The notes under the pieces are model-generated. The model saw only the letters and a list, made by a program, of their open reading frames with translations. It had not been told where the DNA came from and did not search any database. Positions 16,046-25,183 of a DNA stretch of 64,000 bases are shown piece after piece. The DNA comes from Streptomyces sp. NRRL S-455 (lineage in GTDB: Bacteria > Actinomycetota > Actinomycetes > Streptomycetales > Streptomycetaceae), in assembly GCF_000717875.1 (NCBI RefSeq), contig NZ_JOCT01000012.1:1-64000 (forward strand). The letters are read 5' to 3'. Within the stretch, counting starts at the first letter, position 1, and each line of letters opens with the position of its first letter. Both the position numbers and the translations under genes were made by a program.

Positions 16046-16459
16046 TCAGCCCTTCGCGTCGACGGCGGCCTGGAGGGACTCCTTGTAGCCGTCGCTGGTG
16101 ATCGTGGCGCCGGAGACGGTGTCGATGTCGGCGCTCTGCGCCTGGAGCGTCTCCTCGATCAGCCGGGGCACCGCGGCCGTGGTCTGCGGGTGGTCCGGCT
16201 GCTGGAGCATCCGCACCGAGGAGATCTTCTCGCCCTCGAAGGTGACCTCGACCTGCACCGGGCCCTTCTCGGTCTTGATGACCGACCCCGACACGACCGT
16301 CGACGTGGTACCGCCCGACGCCGAGGACGAGGGTGTCGACGCCGGTGCCGCGGCCTCCGTGACGGTCGACGACGGACCGGTGTCGGGTGACGGCGCGTAC
16401 CGCCAGACCGGGATCAGACCGGCGACACTCAGGACGAGGACGGGTATGGCTCGCTTCAC
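16046..16459 (-). CDS. FMN-binding domain protein (flavinylation target)
   Basis: A 137-residue exported or membrane-tethered protein: an N-terminal hydrophobic segment (AIPVLVLSVAGLIPVW), a Ser/Thr/Ala-rich linker, and an FMN_bind domain like the C-terminal part of NqrC/RnfG. The motif DTVSGATITSDG contains the (S/T)GA(S/T) site at which ApbE attaches FMN by a phosphoester bond. The GTG start has GGAG six bases upstream. Neighbours are a reductase upstream and ApbE downstream; together they look like a flavin-based electron relay across the membrane. Confidence 0.87.
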   Translation of the reverse strand: MKRAIPVLVLSVAGLIPVWRYAPSPDTGPSSTVTEAAAPASTPSSSASGGTTSTVVSGSVIKTEKGPVQVEVTFEGEKISSVRMLQQPDHPQTTAAVPRLIEETLQAQSADIDTVSGATITSDGYKESLQAAVDAKG

Positions 16460-16472
16460 GACAGTCTCCTCG

Positions 16473-17813
16473 TCATCCGGCCAGGCTGAAGCGTTCGAAG
16501 TGGATCTGCTGCTTGGGCACGCCCAGCTCGCGCAGACTGCCGAGCACGGCGTTCATCATCGGCGGCGGCCCGCAGAGATAGACGTCCCGCCCGGCGATGT
16601 CCGGCACGAGACGGGCCAGTTCCCCGGGCGCCAGCCGGTCCGGCACGGGCGGCCCCGTCACCAGGTGCAGTTCGGCGCCCCTGGCGAGCGCGAGGTCGCG
16701 CAGTTCGTCGTGGAGGACGGCGTCCCGGTCCGTGGCCACCCGGTAGATCACGACCGCGTGGCCGTGCAGTTCCTCCAGCAGGGCCCGGATGGGCGTCACA
16801 CCGACGCCGCCGGCGATGAGTACGGCGTCCGGGCGGGTGCGGTGCAGGGTGGTGAAGGCGCCGTAGGGGCCCTCGGCGAACACGCGCGTGCCCACCTTCA
16901 GGTGCCGCAGGGCCGCGCTGCCGTCGCCCGCCCGCTTGGCGGTCAGGCGCAGGGTGCGGCCGTCCGGGGCGGCCGACAGCGAGAACGGGTTCGCCTGCCA
17001 CCAGCGGTCCTTCGTCAGGAACCGCCACAGGAAGAACTGTCCGGCACGGGCGGGCAGGCGGTCCAGGTCGCGGCCCGTGACGTAGATGGAGACGACGTCG
17101 TCGTTCTCCGGGACGACGGCGGTCACGCGGAGCCGGTGGCGGAGGTTCCGCCACAGCGGCAGCACGAGCCGCCCGGCGAACACCGCGGCCAGGGCCGTGC
17201 CCCACACCGCCGACCAGTACGTCCGCGCCACGGACGACGTGGTGAACGTCGTCCCGGCCGCCACCTGGTGCGTGAACGCCAGCACCACCGCGACGTAGGT
17301 GTACAGGTGGATGAAGTGCCAGGTCTCGTAGGCCAGCCGGCGACGGGCGTAGCGGGCCGAGACCGCCCCCACCACGATGATGATCCCCAGGGCGACGATC
17401 GCCCGCAGCACGCCCTCGACGGTCCCGGCGAGGTCCACCAGCTGGCTCACCGGGTCCAGGGAGGAGGCCTGGGCGTAGCCGAACACGATGAACACGGCGT
17501 GCGCCAGGAGCAGCCACAGCACCGAGAAGCCGGTCCAGCGGTGCCAGGAGGTCAGCCGGTCCATGCCGATCCGCCGGTCGAACCACGGCAGCCGGGCCAC
17601 CAGCAGCAGTTGGAACGCCATGAGCAGCGCCCCGTACAGCCCGGCCAGCCGGCCGAGCACGATGAGCGCGTTCGAGGCGAACCCGGCCTGGACGAAGAAC
17701 ACGGTCACCACGACCGCGTTGGCGAGCAGCACCGCGTAGAGGCCGGTGCGGCCCACGACTCTCGGGCGCACGCCCGGCCGTGGCGCTGTGGGGGGTCGTT
17801 GGAGGGTCGTCAC
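16473..17813 (-). CDS. Ferric-reductase-like transmembrane / ferredoxin reductase protein
   Basis: About 446 residues: six membrane segments of the ferric-reductase/NADPH-oxidase type with candidate heme-ligand His residues (SWHRWTGFSV, AHAVFIVFG, WHFIHLYTY, FTHQVAAG), then an FAD-binding barrel (WQANPFSLSAAP) and a nucleotide-binding domain (LIAGGVGVTPIRALLEEL, VYLCGPPPMM). It should pass electrons from cytoplasmic NAD(P)H via FAD and heme to the outside, probably to the flavinylated neighbour. GTG at 17813 is preferred, with AAGGAG nine bases upstream; an in-frame TTG at 17894 would add 27 unconserved-looking residues. It is first in a run with FMN-binding, ApbE and possibly MOSC genes. Confidence 0.87.
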   Translation of the reverse strand: MTTLQRPPTAPRPGVRPRVVGRTGLYAVLLANAVVVTVFFVQAGFASNALIVLGRLAGLYGALLMAFQLLLVARLPWFDRRIGMDRLTSWHRWTGFSVLWLLLAHAVFIVFGYAQASSLDPVSQLVDLAGTVEGVLRAIVALGIIIVVGAVSARYARRRLAYETWHFIHLYTYVAVVLAFTHQVAAGTTFTTSSVARTYWSAVWGTALAAVFAGRLVLPLWRNLRHRLRVTAVVPENDDVVSIYVTGRDLDRLPARAGQFFLWRFLTKDRWWQANPFSLSAAPDGRTLRLTAKRAGDGSAALRHLKVGTRVFAEGPYGAFTTLHRTRPDAVLIAGGVGVTPIRALLEELHGHAVVIYRVATDRDAVLHDELRDLALARGAELHLVTGPPVPDRLAPGELARLVPDIAGRDVYLCGPPPMMNAVLGSLRELGVPKQQIHFERFSLAG

Positions 17814-17947
17814 GGTCGGCAGCTCCTTGATCGGATCCTGGGACACCGAGCTTGTCGCGGGGGAGCTGTCGGAATACTGTCGCTCAACTTTCAAGTCTTT
17901 ATCGATCCCGCGGCGGAGGGGCGGACGGCTATGGAGGCGCGGGACAG

Positions 17948-18664
17948 GTGAAGCACTATGAGCGAGTGGAGAAAGTACGACTGCTCGTCGTCGACGACGA
18001 CCCGCCCATCGCCGATCTCGTCGCGACCGTCGCCCGCTACGAGGGCTGGGAGGCGGCCACGGCGTACTCCGGCGAGGACGCGCTGCGGCGGGCCGCCGAC
18101 TTCCACCCCGACATCGTGGTGCTGGACCTGATGCTGCCCGGCGTGGACGGCTTCGGCGTCCTGGACCGGCTGCGCGCCTCCGGCACGATGGTGCCGGTGG
18201 TGTTCCTCACCGCGCGCGACGGCGTCGCCGACCGGGTCGCGGGCCTGACCCGGGGCGGCGACGACTACCTGGTCAAGCCGTTCGCCGTGGAGGAGCTGAT
18301 GGCCCGGCTGCGGACCGTGCTGCGGCGCAGCGCCGGTCCCTCCTTCCATCGGTCCGTGCTCCAGGTCGGCGACCTGACGATGGACGAGGACACCCGGGAG
18401 GTGCGGCGCGGCGAGCGGCTGCTGTCGCTCACCCCGACCGAGTACGAGGTGCTGCGCTACCTCATGCGCAAGTCGCCCACCGTGCTCACCAAGGCGCAGA
18501 TCCTCGACCACGTGTGGGAGTACGGCTTCGGCGGCCGGTCCAACGTCGTCGAGCTCGTCGTCAGCCGGCTGCGCCGCAAGCTCGACGAGACGGAGGAGGG
18601 CGGCACGCCGCTGATCCACACCGTGCGCGGCTTCGGCTACGTCCTGCGACAGGCCCCCGAGTGA
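17948..18664 (+). CDS. OmpR-family response regulator
   Basis: A 238-residue response regulator: receiver domain (about residues 8-125, acidic pocket VVDDD, phospho-acceptor Asp about 60 in VVLDLMLPG, Lys in YLVKPF) and a winged-helix DNA-binding domain (about 140-235, [23 protein letters not shown]). GTG at 17948 with GGAGG ten bases upstream was chosen. It is divergent from the reductase operon across about 130 bases, so it may control it, and it overlaps the kinase gene by GTGA. Confidence 0.92.
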   Translation: MKHYERVEKVRLLVVDDDPPIADLVATVARYEGWEAATAYSGEDALRRAADFHPDIVVLDLMLPGVDGFGVLDRLRASGTMVPVVFLTARDGVADRVAGLTRGGDDYLVKPFAVEELMARLRTVLRRSAGPSFHRSVLQVGDLTMDEDTREVRRGERLLSLTPTEYEVLRYLMRKSPTVLTKAQILDHVWEYGFGGRSNVVELVVSRLRRKLDETEEGGTPLIHTVRGFGYVLRQAPE

Positions 18665-20145
18665 TCGCCCGGCTGCGGCGGAGCTACCGCGGGATGCGCC
18701 TGGGCACCCGGCTGGCCCTGGGCCTCGGCGCCCTGGCGCTGGTCGTGTTCGCCGTCGTCGGCACGGCCCTGACCACCTACATGCGGGACTACCTGTCGGC
18801 CCAGCTCAACGACCAGCTCAAACTCGCCCAGATCGCCCAGTCCAAGAGCATCGAGGACCACGGCACGCTCCAGGGAAAGAAGTACTACCGCTGGTACTAC
18901 GCCGTGTACGACGTGTCGGACGGCACCCCCGAACTGCGCGAGCCGGAAACCCCCGGCGACGTGCCGCGGGACGTCGACGACTTCACCGCTCTGGCCCGGG
19001 CCCAGGCCGCCACGCACGAGGAACTGCTGCGCACCGAGCACCTCAGGGGCGAGGGCACCTACCGGCTGCGCGCCTGCGAGGTCGAACCCGGGGTGGTGCT
19101 GGTGAGCGCCGCGCCGATGGACGACATCGAGGACACGGTCGAGCGGCTCATCACGATCCAGGTCGTCGCCTTCGGGCTGGCGCTGCTGGCACTGGTCGTC
19201 TTCGGCCGCCGGATGCTGCGCCGCGGCCTGAAACCGCTCAGCGACATGGCGTCCACCGCGCACGGCATCGCCTCGCACGACCTGACGGAGTCGGCGGCCC
19301 GGCTGCCGCTGCGCGCCGACGGGCGGGACGGCGGGCCGGAGGTGGACGAGCTGCGGACCGCCTTCAACACCATGCTGGAGCACATCGACGACTCCCTCGC
19401 GGTGCGCGCGGAAGCCGAGCAGCGGCTGCGCCGGTTCGTCGCCGACGCCTCGCACGAGCTGCGCACCCCGCTGATGTCGGTACGCGGCTACGCCGACCTG
19501 TTCCAGTACGCCGCCGCCAACGCCCCCGACGAACGCGACCGGCACCTCGCCCGGCTGCGTGCCGAGGCCGCCCGCATGGGTGTCCTCCTGGACGACCTGC
19601 TGCTGCTCGCCCGGCTGGACGCGGCGGAGGTGGAGGCGCCGCTGCGGCTGCGGGACGCCGACCTGGTGGAGCTGGTGCGCCAGGCCGCGGACGCCTTCCG
19701 CGCGGGCCGCCCCGACCATCCGCTGACCGGGCCTGCGGGGCCGGGCCCGGTCTGGCTGCGGATGGACCCGCTGCGCATCCGGCAGGTCGTCGACAACCTG
19801 CTGACCAACGCCGCCGTGCACACGCCCGCCGGTACCGAGGTGTCCGTGGAGGTGTGCGTCGCGTCCGACGCGGCCGAGATACGGGTAGGCGACACCGGCC
19901 CCGGCATCCCGCCCGACGACCGGGCCCGGGTCTTCGACCGCTTCTACCGCGTCGACAAGGCCCGCAGCCGCGACCGCGGCGGCAGCGGCCTGGGCCTCGC
20001 GGTCGCCCAGTCCCTGGTCCGCGCCCACGGTGGCCGTATCGAGTTGAACGGCGAGCCGGGGGCGACGGTGTTCACCGTGCGCCTGCCGCTGAACGCGGGG
20101 CACGGGCTTCCGGCCGCCCCGGGGCCGGAAACGACCGCCGTCTAG
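18661..20145 (+). CDS. Sensor histidine kinase (partner of the upstream regulator)
   Basis: A 494-residue membrane kinase: membrane helix near residue 20-40, an extracytoplasmic sensor of about 120 residues, second helix near 165-185, HAMP, HisKA with phospho-His about residue 265 ([16 protein letters not shown]) and HATPase ([34 protein letters not shown]). GTG at 18661 overlaps the TGA of the response regulator, so the pair is translationally coupled. The signal is unknown. The divergent redox genes suggest a redox or metal cue, but this is inference. Confidence 0.92.
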   Translation: MIARLRRSYRGMRLGTRLALGLGALALVVFAVVGTALTTYMRDYLSAQLNDQLKLAQIAQSKSIEDHGTLQGKKYYRWYYAVYDVSDGTPELREPETPGDVPRDVDDFTALARAQAATHEELLRTEHLRGEGTYRLRACEVEPGVVLVSAAPMDDIEDTVERLITIQVVAFGLALLALVVFGRRMLRRGLKPLSDMASTAHGIASHDLTESAARLPLRADGRDGGPEVDELRTAFNTMLEHIDDSLAVRAEAEQRLRRFVADASHELRTPLMSVRGYADLFQYAAANAPDERDRHLARLRAEAARMGVLLDDLLLLARLDAAEVEAPLRLRDADLVELVRQAADAFRAGRPDHPLTGPAGPGPVWLRMDPLRIRQVVDNLLTNAAVHTPAGTEVSVEVCVASDAAEIRVGDTGPGIPPDDRARVFDRFYRVDKARSRDRGGSGLGLAVAQSLVRAHGGRIELNGEPGATVFTVRLPLNAGHGLPAAPGPETTAV

Positions 20146-20212
20146 ACTCGACCGGCGACAGCCCGTACGACCATGGCCAACAATCTCCGCCAACCCGAAG
20201 GGCCCCGGCGTC

Positions 20213-21334
20213 TTGATACGGATGGATTCAGTCACCAAGCGGTACCCGGACGGCACGGTGGCGGTCGACCGGCTCTCGCTGGAGATACCCGACCGCTCGA
20301 TCACCGTCCTCGTCGGACCGTCGGGCTGCGGCAAGACGACCACCCTGCGGATGATCAACAGGATGGTCGAACCGAGCGAGGGAACGATCCTCCTCGACGG
20401 GGAGGACATCCAGCGACAGCCCGTCACCACCCTGCGCCGGTCCATGGGGTACGTCATCCAGAACGCCGGCCTCTTCCAGCACCGCACGATCGTCGACAAC
20501 ATCGCGACCGTGCCCCGGATGCTCGGCTGGGGCAAGCAGAAGGCCCGGGCCCGCGCCGCCGAGCTGATGGAACGCGTGGGCCTCGACGCCGCGCTCGCCA
20601 AGCGGTACCCGTACCAGCTCTCCGGCGGCCAGCAGCAGCGCGTCGGCGTGGCCCGGGCGCTCGCCGCGGACCCGCCGGTGCTGCTCATGGACGAGCCGTT
20701 CTCGGCGGTCGACCCCGTGGTGCGCAAGGGACTCCAGGACGAACTGCTGCGCATCCAGGAAGAGCTGGGCAAGACCATCGTCTTCGTCACCCACGACATC
20801 GACGAGGCCATCAAACTCGGCACCATGGTCGCCGTGCTGCGCACCGGCGGTCACCTCGCCCAGTACGCACCGCCCGCCGAACTGCTGGCCGGCCCCGCCG
20901 ACGCCTTCGTCGAGGACTTCCTCGGCGGCGACCGCGGCATCCGGCGGCTGTCGTTCTTCCCCTCCGGGCGTCTCGAGTTGACGACCGGCCCGGTGATCCC
21001 GCTCGACGCGACCGCCGAGCAGATCGCCGCACCCGACGCCCCCTACCTCCTGGTCACCGACGCGGACGGCAGACCGCTCGGCTGGAGCGAGCCGCGCGAC
21101 CTGACGGCCGGGGACATCAGGCCCGACCGGCTGCTGTCCCACGGGCGGCCGTTCGTGCCCGGCACCGACTCCCTGCGCGTCGCCCTCGACTGCGCGGTGC
21201 TCTCCCCGACCGGCTGGGCCGTCGCCGTGGACACCGACGGCAAGGTGACCGGAGTCGTCTCGCAGCAGACCATCGGCGAGGCGATCCGCAGCGCCCACGC
21301 GGCCGGACGCGACGACGAGAAGGTCGCCGGATGA
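20213..21334 (+). CDS. Osmoprotectant (betaine/choline/carnitine) ABC transporter ATPase, OpuCA type
   Basis: A 373-residue ABC ATPase: Walker [12 protein letters not shown]-loop [14 protein letters not shown], signature [16 protein letters not shown], Walker B VLLMDEPF, and H-loop FVTHDIDEA. The last ~100 residues form a CBS-like region, as in OpuCA, where they sense ionic strength or c-di-AMP. A TTG start at 20213 is preferred because GAAGGG lies ten bases upstream; ATG at 20222 has no good SD. It is the first of four genes; the stop overlaps the next start (ATGA). Confidence 0.88.
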   Translation: MIRMDSVTKRYPDGTVAVDRLSLEIPDRSITVLVGPSGCGKTTTLRMINRMVEPSEGTILLDGEDIQRQPVTTLRRSMGYVIQNAGLFQHRTIVDNIATVPRMLGWGKQKARARAAELMERVGLDAALAKRYPYQLSGGQQQRVGVARALAADPPVLLMDEPFSAVDPVVRKGLQDELLRIQEELGKTIVFVTHDIDEAIKLGTMVAVLRTGGHLAQYAPPAELLAGPADAFVEDFLGGDRGIRRLSFFPSGRLELTTGPVIPLDATAEQIAAPDAPYLLVTDADGRPLGWSEPRDLTAGDIRPDRLLSHGRPFVPGTDSLRVALDCAVLSPTGWAVAVDTDGKVTGVVSQQTIGEAIRSAHAAGRDDEKVAG

Positions 21335-22029
21335 GCGACTACCTCCACGACTTCTTCGACATCCCCAGCGACCTCCAGCACAGCTGGTTCGGGCTGATCG
21401 GGCTGCACCTGAGGGAGGCCCTGCTGCCGGTCGCCGCCGGACTGCTCCTCGCGCTGCCCGTCGCCCAGCTGTGCGTGCGCTTCCGCTGGCTGTACCCGCC
21501 CGTCCTCGGCGTCACGACCGTGCTGTACGCCATCCCGTCGCTGGCGTTCTTCGTCGTGCTCATCGACTACACCGGGCAGACCGAACTCACCGTGATGATC
21601 CCGCTGGCCGTGTACAGCCTGGTGGTGCTCGTCCCGGCGATCGTCGACGGGGTGCGGTCGGTGTCCGAGGAGACCCTGGCCGCCGCCACCGCCATGGGCT
21701 TCGGGCCCGTACGGCGCTACTTCCAGGTGCAGTTGCCGATCGCGGTGCCGGCGATCATCGCAGGCCTGCGGGTGGCGACCGTGTCGAGCATCTCCCTGGT
21801 CAGCGTCGGCATGCTCATCGGCAACCAGGGCGCCCTCGGCAACCTGCTGCACGACGCGCAGATCTACAACCGGCCCGAACTGACCTGGAACTCCGTGATC
21901 ACCACGGCCCTGCTGGCGATCCTCGTCGACGCCCTGCTGGTCCTCGTCCGCGTGCTGCTGACGCCCTGGATGCCCAACGGCCCGGCCCGCCGCAAGCCGG
22001 CGCCCGTCCTCGAGGACGCGGCCCGGTGA
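21331..22029 (+). CDS. Osmoprotectant ABC transporter permease (OpuCB type)
   Basis: A 232-residue membrane protein with about five or six helices and the permease loop SEETLAAATAMGFGPVRRYF that contacts the ATPase. ATG overlaps the stop of the ATPase gene and its own stop overlaps the next start (GTGA), so the three genes are translationally coupled. It forms a heterodimeric channel with the second permease. Confidence 0.88.
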   Translation: MSDYLHDFFDIPSDLQHSWFGLIGLHLREALLPVAAGLLLALPVAQLCVRFRWLYPPVLGVTTVLYAIPSLAFFVVLIDYTGQTELTVMIPLAVYSLVVLVPAIVDGVRSVSEETLAAATAMGFGPVRRYFQVQLPIAVPAIIAGLRVATVSSISLVSVGMLIGNQGALGNLLHDAQIYNRPELTWNSVITTALLAILVDALLVLVRVLLTPWMPNGPARRKPAPVLEDAAR

Positions 22030-22691
22030 ACGTACTCAACTTCGTCAACGCCTTCTTCAGCGACAGCGCCCACTGGCACGGCTACGACGGCATCCCCGCC
22101 CGCCTCGGGGAACACGTGCGGTACACCCTGCAGGCGCTGCTCCTCGCCGCCGCGATCGGACTGCCGGTCGGCCTGGTCACCGGTCACTACGGCCGGGGCG
22201 GCAACGCCCTGTCCCTCGTCGCCACCGCCGGGCGGGCCCTGCCCAGCTTCGGGCTGCTGGTGCTGATGACCACCCTGCTGGGGTTCGGGATGCTGCCCGT
22301 GATGATCCCGCTGGTCGTCCTCGCCGTCCCGCCGATCCTGGTCACCACCTACGAGGCGATGCGCTCCGTCGACCCCTCACCGGTGGACGCGGCCCGCGGC
22401 ATGGGCATGCACGAGTCACGCATCCTCTTCCAGGTGGAACTCCCGGCCGCGCTGCCGCTGATCCTGAGCGGACTGCGCTCGGCGGCCATCCAGATCGTCT
22501 CGACGGCGACCATCGCCGCGTACGTCAGCCTGGGCGGCCTCGGACGGTACATCGTCGACGGGCTGTACCAGCGCGACTACGAGAAGGTGGTGGGTGGCGC
22601 GACGCTGGTGGCCGTCCTGGCACTGGTCACCCTCACACTGTTCTGGGCGGTGGCGCGGGTCGCGGTGTCGCCGGGGGTGCGCAGGAGATGA
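22026..22691 (+). CDS. Osmoprotectant ABC transporter permease (OpuCD type)
   Basis: A 221-residue permease paralogous to the preceding one, with the coupling loop DPSPVDAARGMGMHESRILF and several membrane helices. It starts by GTGA overlap with the previous gene. About 100 bases separate it from the binding-protein gene, which appears to have its own promoter. Confidence 0.88.
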   Translation: MNVLNFVNAFFSDSAHWHGYDGIPARLGEHVRYTLQALLLAAAIGLPVGLVTGHYGRGGNALSLVATAGRALPSFGLLVLMTTLLGFGMLPVMIPLVVLAVPPILVTTYEAMRSVDPSPVDAARGMGMHESRILFQVELPAALPLILSGLRSAAIQIVSTATIAAYVSLGGLGRYIVDGLYQRDYEKVVGGATLVAVLALVTLTLFWAVARVAVSPGVRRR

Positions 22692-22754
22692 GGAGATGAG
22701 ACGCGGGTATCGCAATCCCACGCGAATCGACGCCGATTGGTGACCAGGCCGCTC

Positions 22755-22790
22755 TTGACTGACCGAATATCCGCTGGCTTGGATCAATGG
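22755..22790 (+). promoter_or_regulatory. Promoter of the binding-protein gene, possibly giving a leaderless mRNA
   Basis: TTGACT (22755-22760), an 18-base spacer and TTGGAT (22779-22784) form a plausible vegetative promoter. The expected start point, about seven bases after the -10 box, coincides with the GTG at 22791. No good SD precedes that codon, which fits leaderless translation. Confidence 0.5.
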
Positions 22791-23750
22791 GTGACTACTA
22801 CGGCGAAGAGCAGCACCCGGTCCATCACCAGGCACCCCGGCGCGGCGGCGGTCGCGCTGGCCGCGGCAGTGGCGCTCCTCGCGGGCTGTTCCTCCGGCGG
22901 CACGTCCGACGACCCGCTGAAGGGCGGCGGGGCGGAGGCCGGCACCGTCGTCGTCGGCTCCAACAACTTCGCCGAGAGCATCCTGCTCGCCGACATCTAC
23001 GGCGAAGCCCTCAAGGCCAAGGGCATCAAGGTCACCTACAAGCCCAACATCGGCAGCCGCGAGACCACGTACGGCCTGATGAAGAACGGCGGCATCACCG
23101 TGCTGCCGGAGTACAACGGCTCCCTGCTGGCGTACCTCGACGCCAAGGCCAAGCCGAAGACGGTCGAGGAGACCACCACCGCCATCAACGGCAAGCTGGA
23201 CTCCAAGCTGGAGCTGCTGAAGCCGTCGGCCGCGCAGAACAAGGACTCCGTGACAATCAACGCGGAGACCGCGAAGAAGTACAAGCTGACCTCGGACTCC
23301 TCCATAGCCGACCTCAAGGACGTCGCCAAGGACCTGGTCTTCGGCGGCTCGCCGGAGTTCCAGACCCGGCACCAGGGCCTGGTGGGCCTGAAGTCCGTGT
23401 ACGGGCTGGAGTTCAAGACCTTCAAGTCCCTCGACGCGGGCGGGCCGCTGACCCAGGCGGCGCTGAAGAAGAACACCGTGCAGGCCGCGGACGTCTTCAC
23501 GACCGACCCGACCATCGCCCGGGAGGGGTTCGTCGTCCTGAAGGACCCGGAGAACCTCTTCGGCTTCCAGAACGTGCAGCCGCTGGTCCGCAAGGGCGAG
23601 CTGTCCAAGGAGGGCGCCGAGGCCCTGAACGCCGTCTCGGCCAAGCTCGACACGAAGGCACTCCTCGACCTGGACGCGCAGGTGCAGCTGGAGAAGAAGG
23701 ACCCGCTGGACGTGGCCAAGGCCTGGCTGAAGTCGGCCGGACTGGACTGA
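22791..23750 (+). CDS. Osmoprotectant-binding lipoprotein (OpuCC type)
   Basis: A 319-residue binding protein with a lipoprotein signal peptide (lipobox LLAGC) and an OpuAC-type ligand-binding fold: VVVGSNNFAESILLADIYGE at the mature N-terminus, GLMKNGGITVLPEYNG, and GGSPEFQTRHQGL. It presents compatible solutes to the two permeases. GTG at 22791 gives a normal signal peptide; an in-frame TTG at 22737 would add 18 residues and is less likely. A strong hairpin follows. Confidence 0.88.
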   Translation: MTTTAKSSTRSITRHPGAAAVALAAAVALLAGCSSGGTSDDPLKGGGAEAGTVVVGSNNFAESILLADIYGEALKAKGIKVTYKPNIGSRETTYGLMKNGGITVLPEYNGSLLAYLDAKAKPKTVEETTTAINGKLDSKLELLKPSAAQNKDSVTINAETAKKYKLTSDSSIADLKDVAKDLVFGGSPEFQTRHQGLVGLKSVYGLEFKTFKSLDAGGPLTQAALKKNTVQAADVFTTDPTIAREGFVVLKDPENLFGFQNVQPLVRKGELSKEGAEALNAVSAKLDTKALLDLDAQVQLEKKDPLDVAKAWLKSAGLD

Positions 23751-23752
23751 CC

Positions 23753-23807
23753 AGGGGGCTTCTGATGGATCTCCGCGGCGTCGCCGGAGATCCATCAGAA
23801 GCCCCCT
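23753..23807. terminator. Perfect 22-bp stem bidirectional terminator
   Basis: Arms 23753-23774 and 23786-23807 are exact inverted complements (22 bp) around an 11-base loop. It lies between convergent genes: it begins just after the binding-protein stop and runs into the TAG stop of the conservon gene on the other strand, so it can serve both. Confidence 0.85.
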
Positions 23808-24390
23808 AGCCCCGGACCGCCGACGCGATCAGCTGGTCGATCAGGGCGATCAGCACGTCGCGACAGGACTCACGGTCCCGGGCGTCGCACAGCAGCACCT
23901 TGACGTCCTCCGCCAGCGCGAGTGCGTCTCGGATGTCCTCGGCCGGGTACGGGTGATCCCCGTAGAAGCCGTTGACCCCGACGACGAACGGGATGCGCCG
24001 GCGTTCGAAGAAGTCGATGGCGGCGAAGCTGGACTCGGGTCTGCGCACGTCGACCAGGACCACGGCGCCGAGCGCGCCGAGGGCCAGGTCGTTCCACATG
24101 AACCAGAACCGCTGCTGTCCCGGCGTGCCGAACAGGTACAGCACCAGCTCCCGGCTGATGGTGATCCGGCCGAAGTCCAGGGCCACGGTGGTGGCCCGCT
24201 TCTCCTCGATGCCGTCGAGGTCGTCGATGTCCAGACCGGCCATGGTCAGGGGTTCCTCGGTGCGCAGCGGGGCGATCTCGCTGACCGACCCGACCATGGT
24301 GGTCTTGCCGACGCCGAAGCCCCCGGCGATGAGGATCTTGACCGTGTCGGGTGCCGAGGGCGCTTCTGTGGTGGAGTCAGAGCCGGCCAA
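23806..24390 (-). CDS. cvnD: Conservon small GTPase-like ATP/GTP-binding protein (CvnD)
   Basis: A 194-residue G-protein of the conservon type: P-loop IAGGFGVGKTTMVGS, switch region FGTPGQQRFWFMWNDL, and VVGVNGFYG at the NKxD position. In S. coelicolor, Cvn proteins form a membrane-associated complex resembling eukaryotic G-protein signalling. The start is TTG (24388-24390) with GAGGG six bases upstream, overlapping the end of cvnC by 14 bases. It is the last gene of the operon and shares the bidirectional terminator. Confidence 0.9.
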   Translation of the reverse strand: MAGSDSTTEAPSAPDTVKILIAGGFGVGKTTMVGSVSEIAPLRTEEPLTMAGLDIDDLDGIEEKRATTVALDFGRITISRELVLYLFGTPGQQRFWFMWNDLALGALGAVVLVDVRRPESSFAAIDFFERRRIPFVVGVNGFYGDHPYPAEDIRDALALAEDVKVLLCDARDRESCRDVLIALIDQLIASAVRG

Positions 24391-24736
24391 GGCCGTCCCT
24401 CACTTTCTGCAGCAGGTCCAGGTCCGGAGTGGTGCGGGAAACGAGACGCGGCGGATGGACGGTGATCCGGCCCGCCTCCAGCAGGTCGCAGAGCAGGATC
24501 ACGACCACGCTCACCGGAAGGTCGAGCCGGGCGGCCACTTCGGCCACGGCGACGGGCTCGGCGCACAGCCGGAGGATCCGGGTGTGCTCGGGCTGGCAGC
24601 GGGCCGCCGTGGCGGGCTGCGGATCGACCGCGGTCACCGTCGCGATGAGTGTGAAGTCGGCACGGCTGGGCCGGGTCCGGCCACCGGTGAGAGTGAACGG
24701 CCGGACGAGCCGGCCCGCCGAGTCGCCTCCGCCCAC
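24377..24736 (-). CDS. cvnC: Conservon DUF742 protein (CvnC)
   Basis: A 119-residue DUF742 protein, predicted winged-helix: RLVRPFTLTGGRT at the N-terminus and PVAVAEVAARLDLPVSVVVI in the helix region. The GTG start lies one base after the cvnB stop, and the end overlaps cvnD. It is part of the four-gene conservon complex. Its biochemical role is unknown. Confidence 0.88.
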   Translation of the reverse strand: MGGGDSAGRLVRPFTLTGGRTRPSRADFTLIATVTAVDPQPATAARCQPEHTRILRLCAEPVAVAEVAARLDLPVSVVVILLCDLLEAGRITVHPPRLVSRTTPDLDLLQKVRDGLGRL

Positions 24737-24737
24737 C

Positions 24738-25169
24738 TCACACGCCGGGGTCGACGACGGGTCCGGCCATGCCCCGCGGTGCCGCGCTGAGGTGCTCGCC
24801 GATCTTCTTCACCAGCATGTTCATCTGGTAGGCCACCACGCCGACGTCCGCGCCGGGCCCGGTGAGCACGACCAGATGAGCTCCGGGACCGGCGGAGGTC
24901 AGGATCAGGTAGCTGTTGGCCATCTCGATGAGCGCTTGGCGCACCGGACCGCCCCGGAAGTCCATGCTGACGCCCTTGCTGAGGCTCATCAGCCCGGACG
25001 CGGTGGCCGCGAGCCGCTCGGCGTCGTCGCGCAGGAAGCCGGTGGACTTGCTCACCACCAGGCCGTCCTCGGAGAGCACCACGGCCTGGTGCACGTCGGC
25101 GACCCGCTCCACGAGTCCGGTCAGCAGCTGGTCGAGCTGGGTGTGGGTGGCGGGGATGGGGCGTGTCAT
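24738..25169 (-). CDS. cvnB: Conservon roadblock/LC7-domain protein (CvnB)
   Basis: A 143-residue roadblock/LC7 protein, the MglB-like family that regulates small GTPases. It contains LLTGLVERVADVHQAVVLSE, then SYLILTSAGPGAHLVVLTG. It probably forms dimers and acts as a GTPase-activating or scaffolding partner for CvnD. Confidence 0.88.
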   Translation of the reverse strand: MTRPIPATHTQLDQLLTGLVERVADVHQAVVLSEDGLVVSKSTGFLRDDAERLAATASGLMSLSKGVSMDFRGGPVRQALIEMANSYLILTSAGPGAHLVVLTGPGADVGVVAYQMNMLVKKIGEHLSAAPRGMAGPVVDPGV

Positions 25170-25183
25170 CGCGGTGTCCTTCG

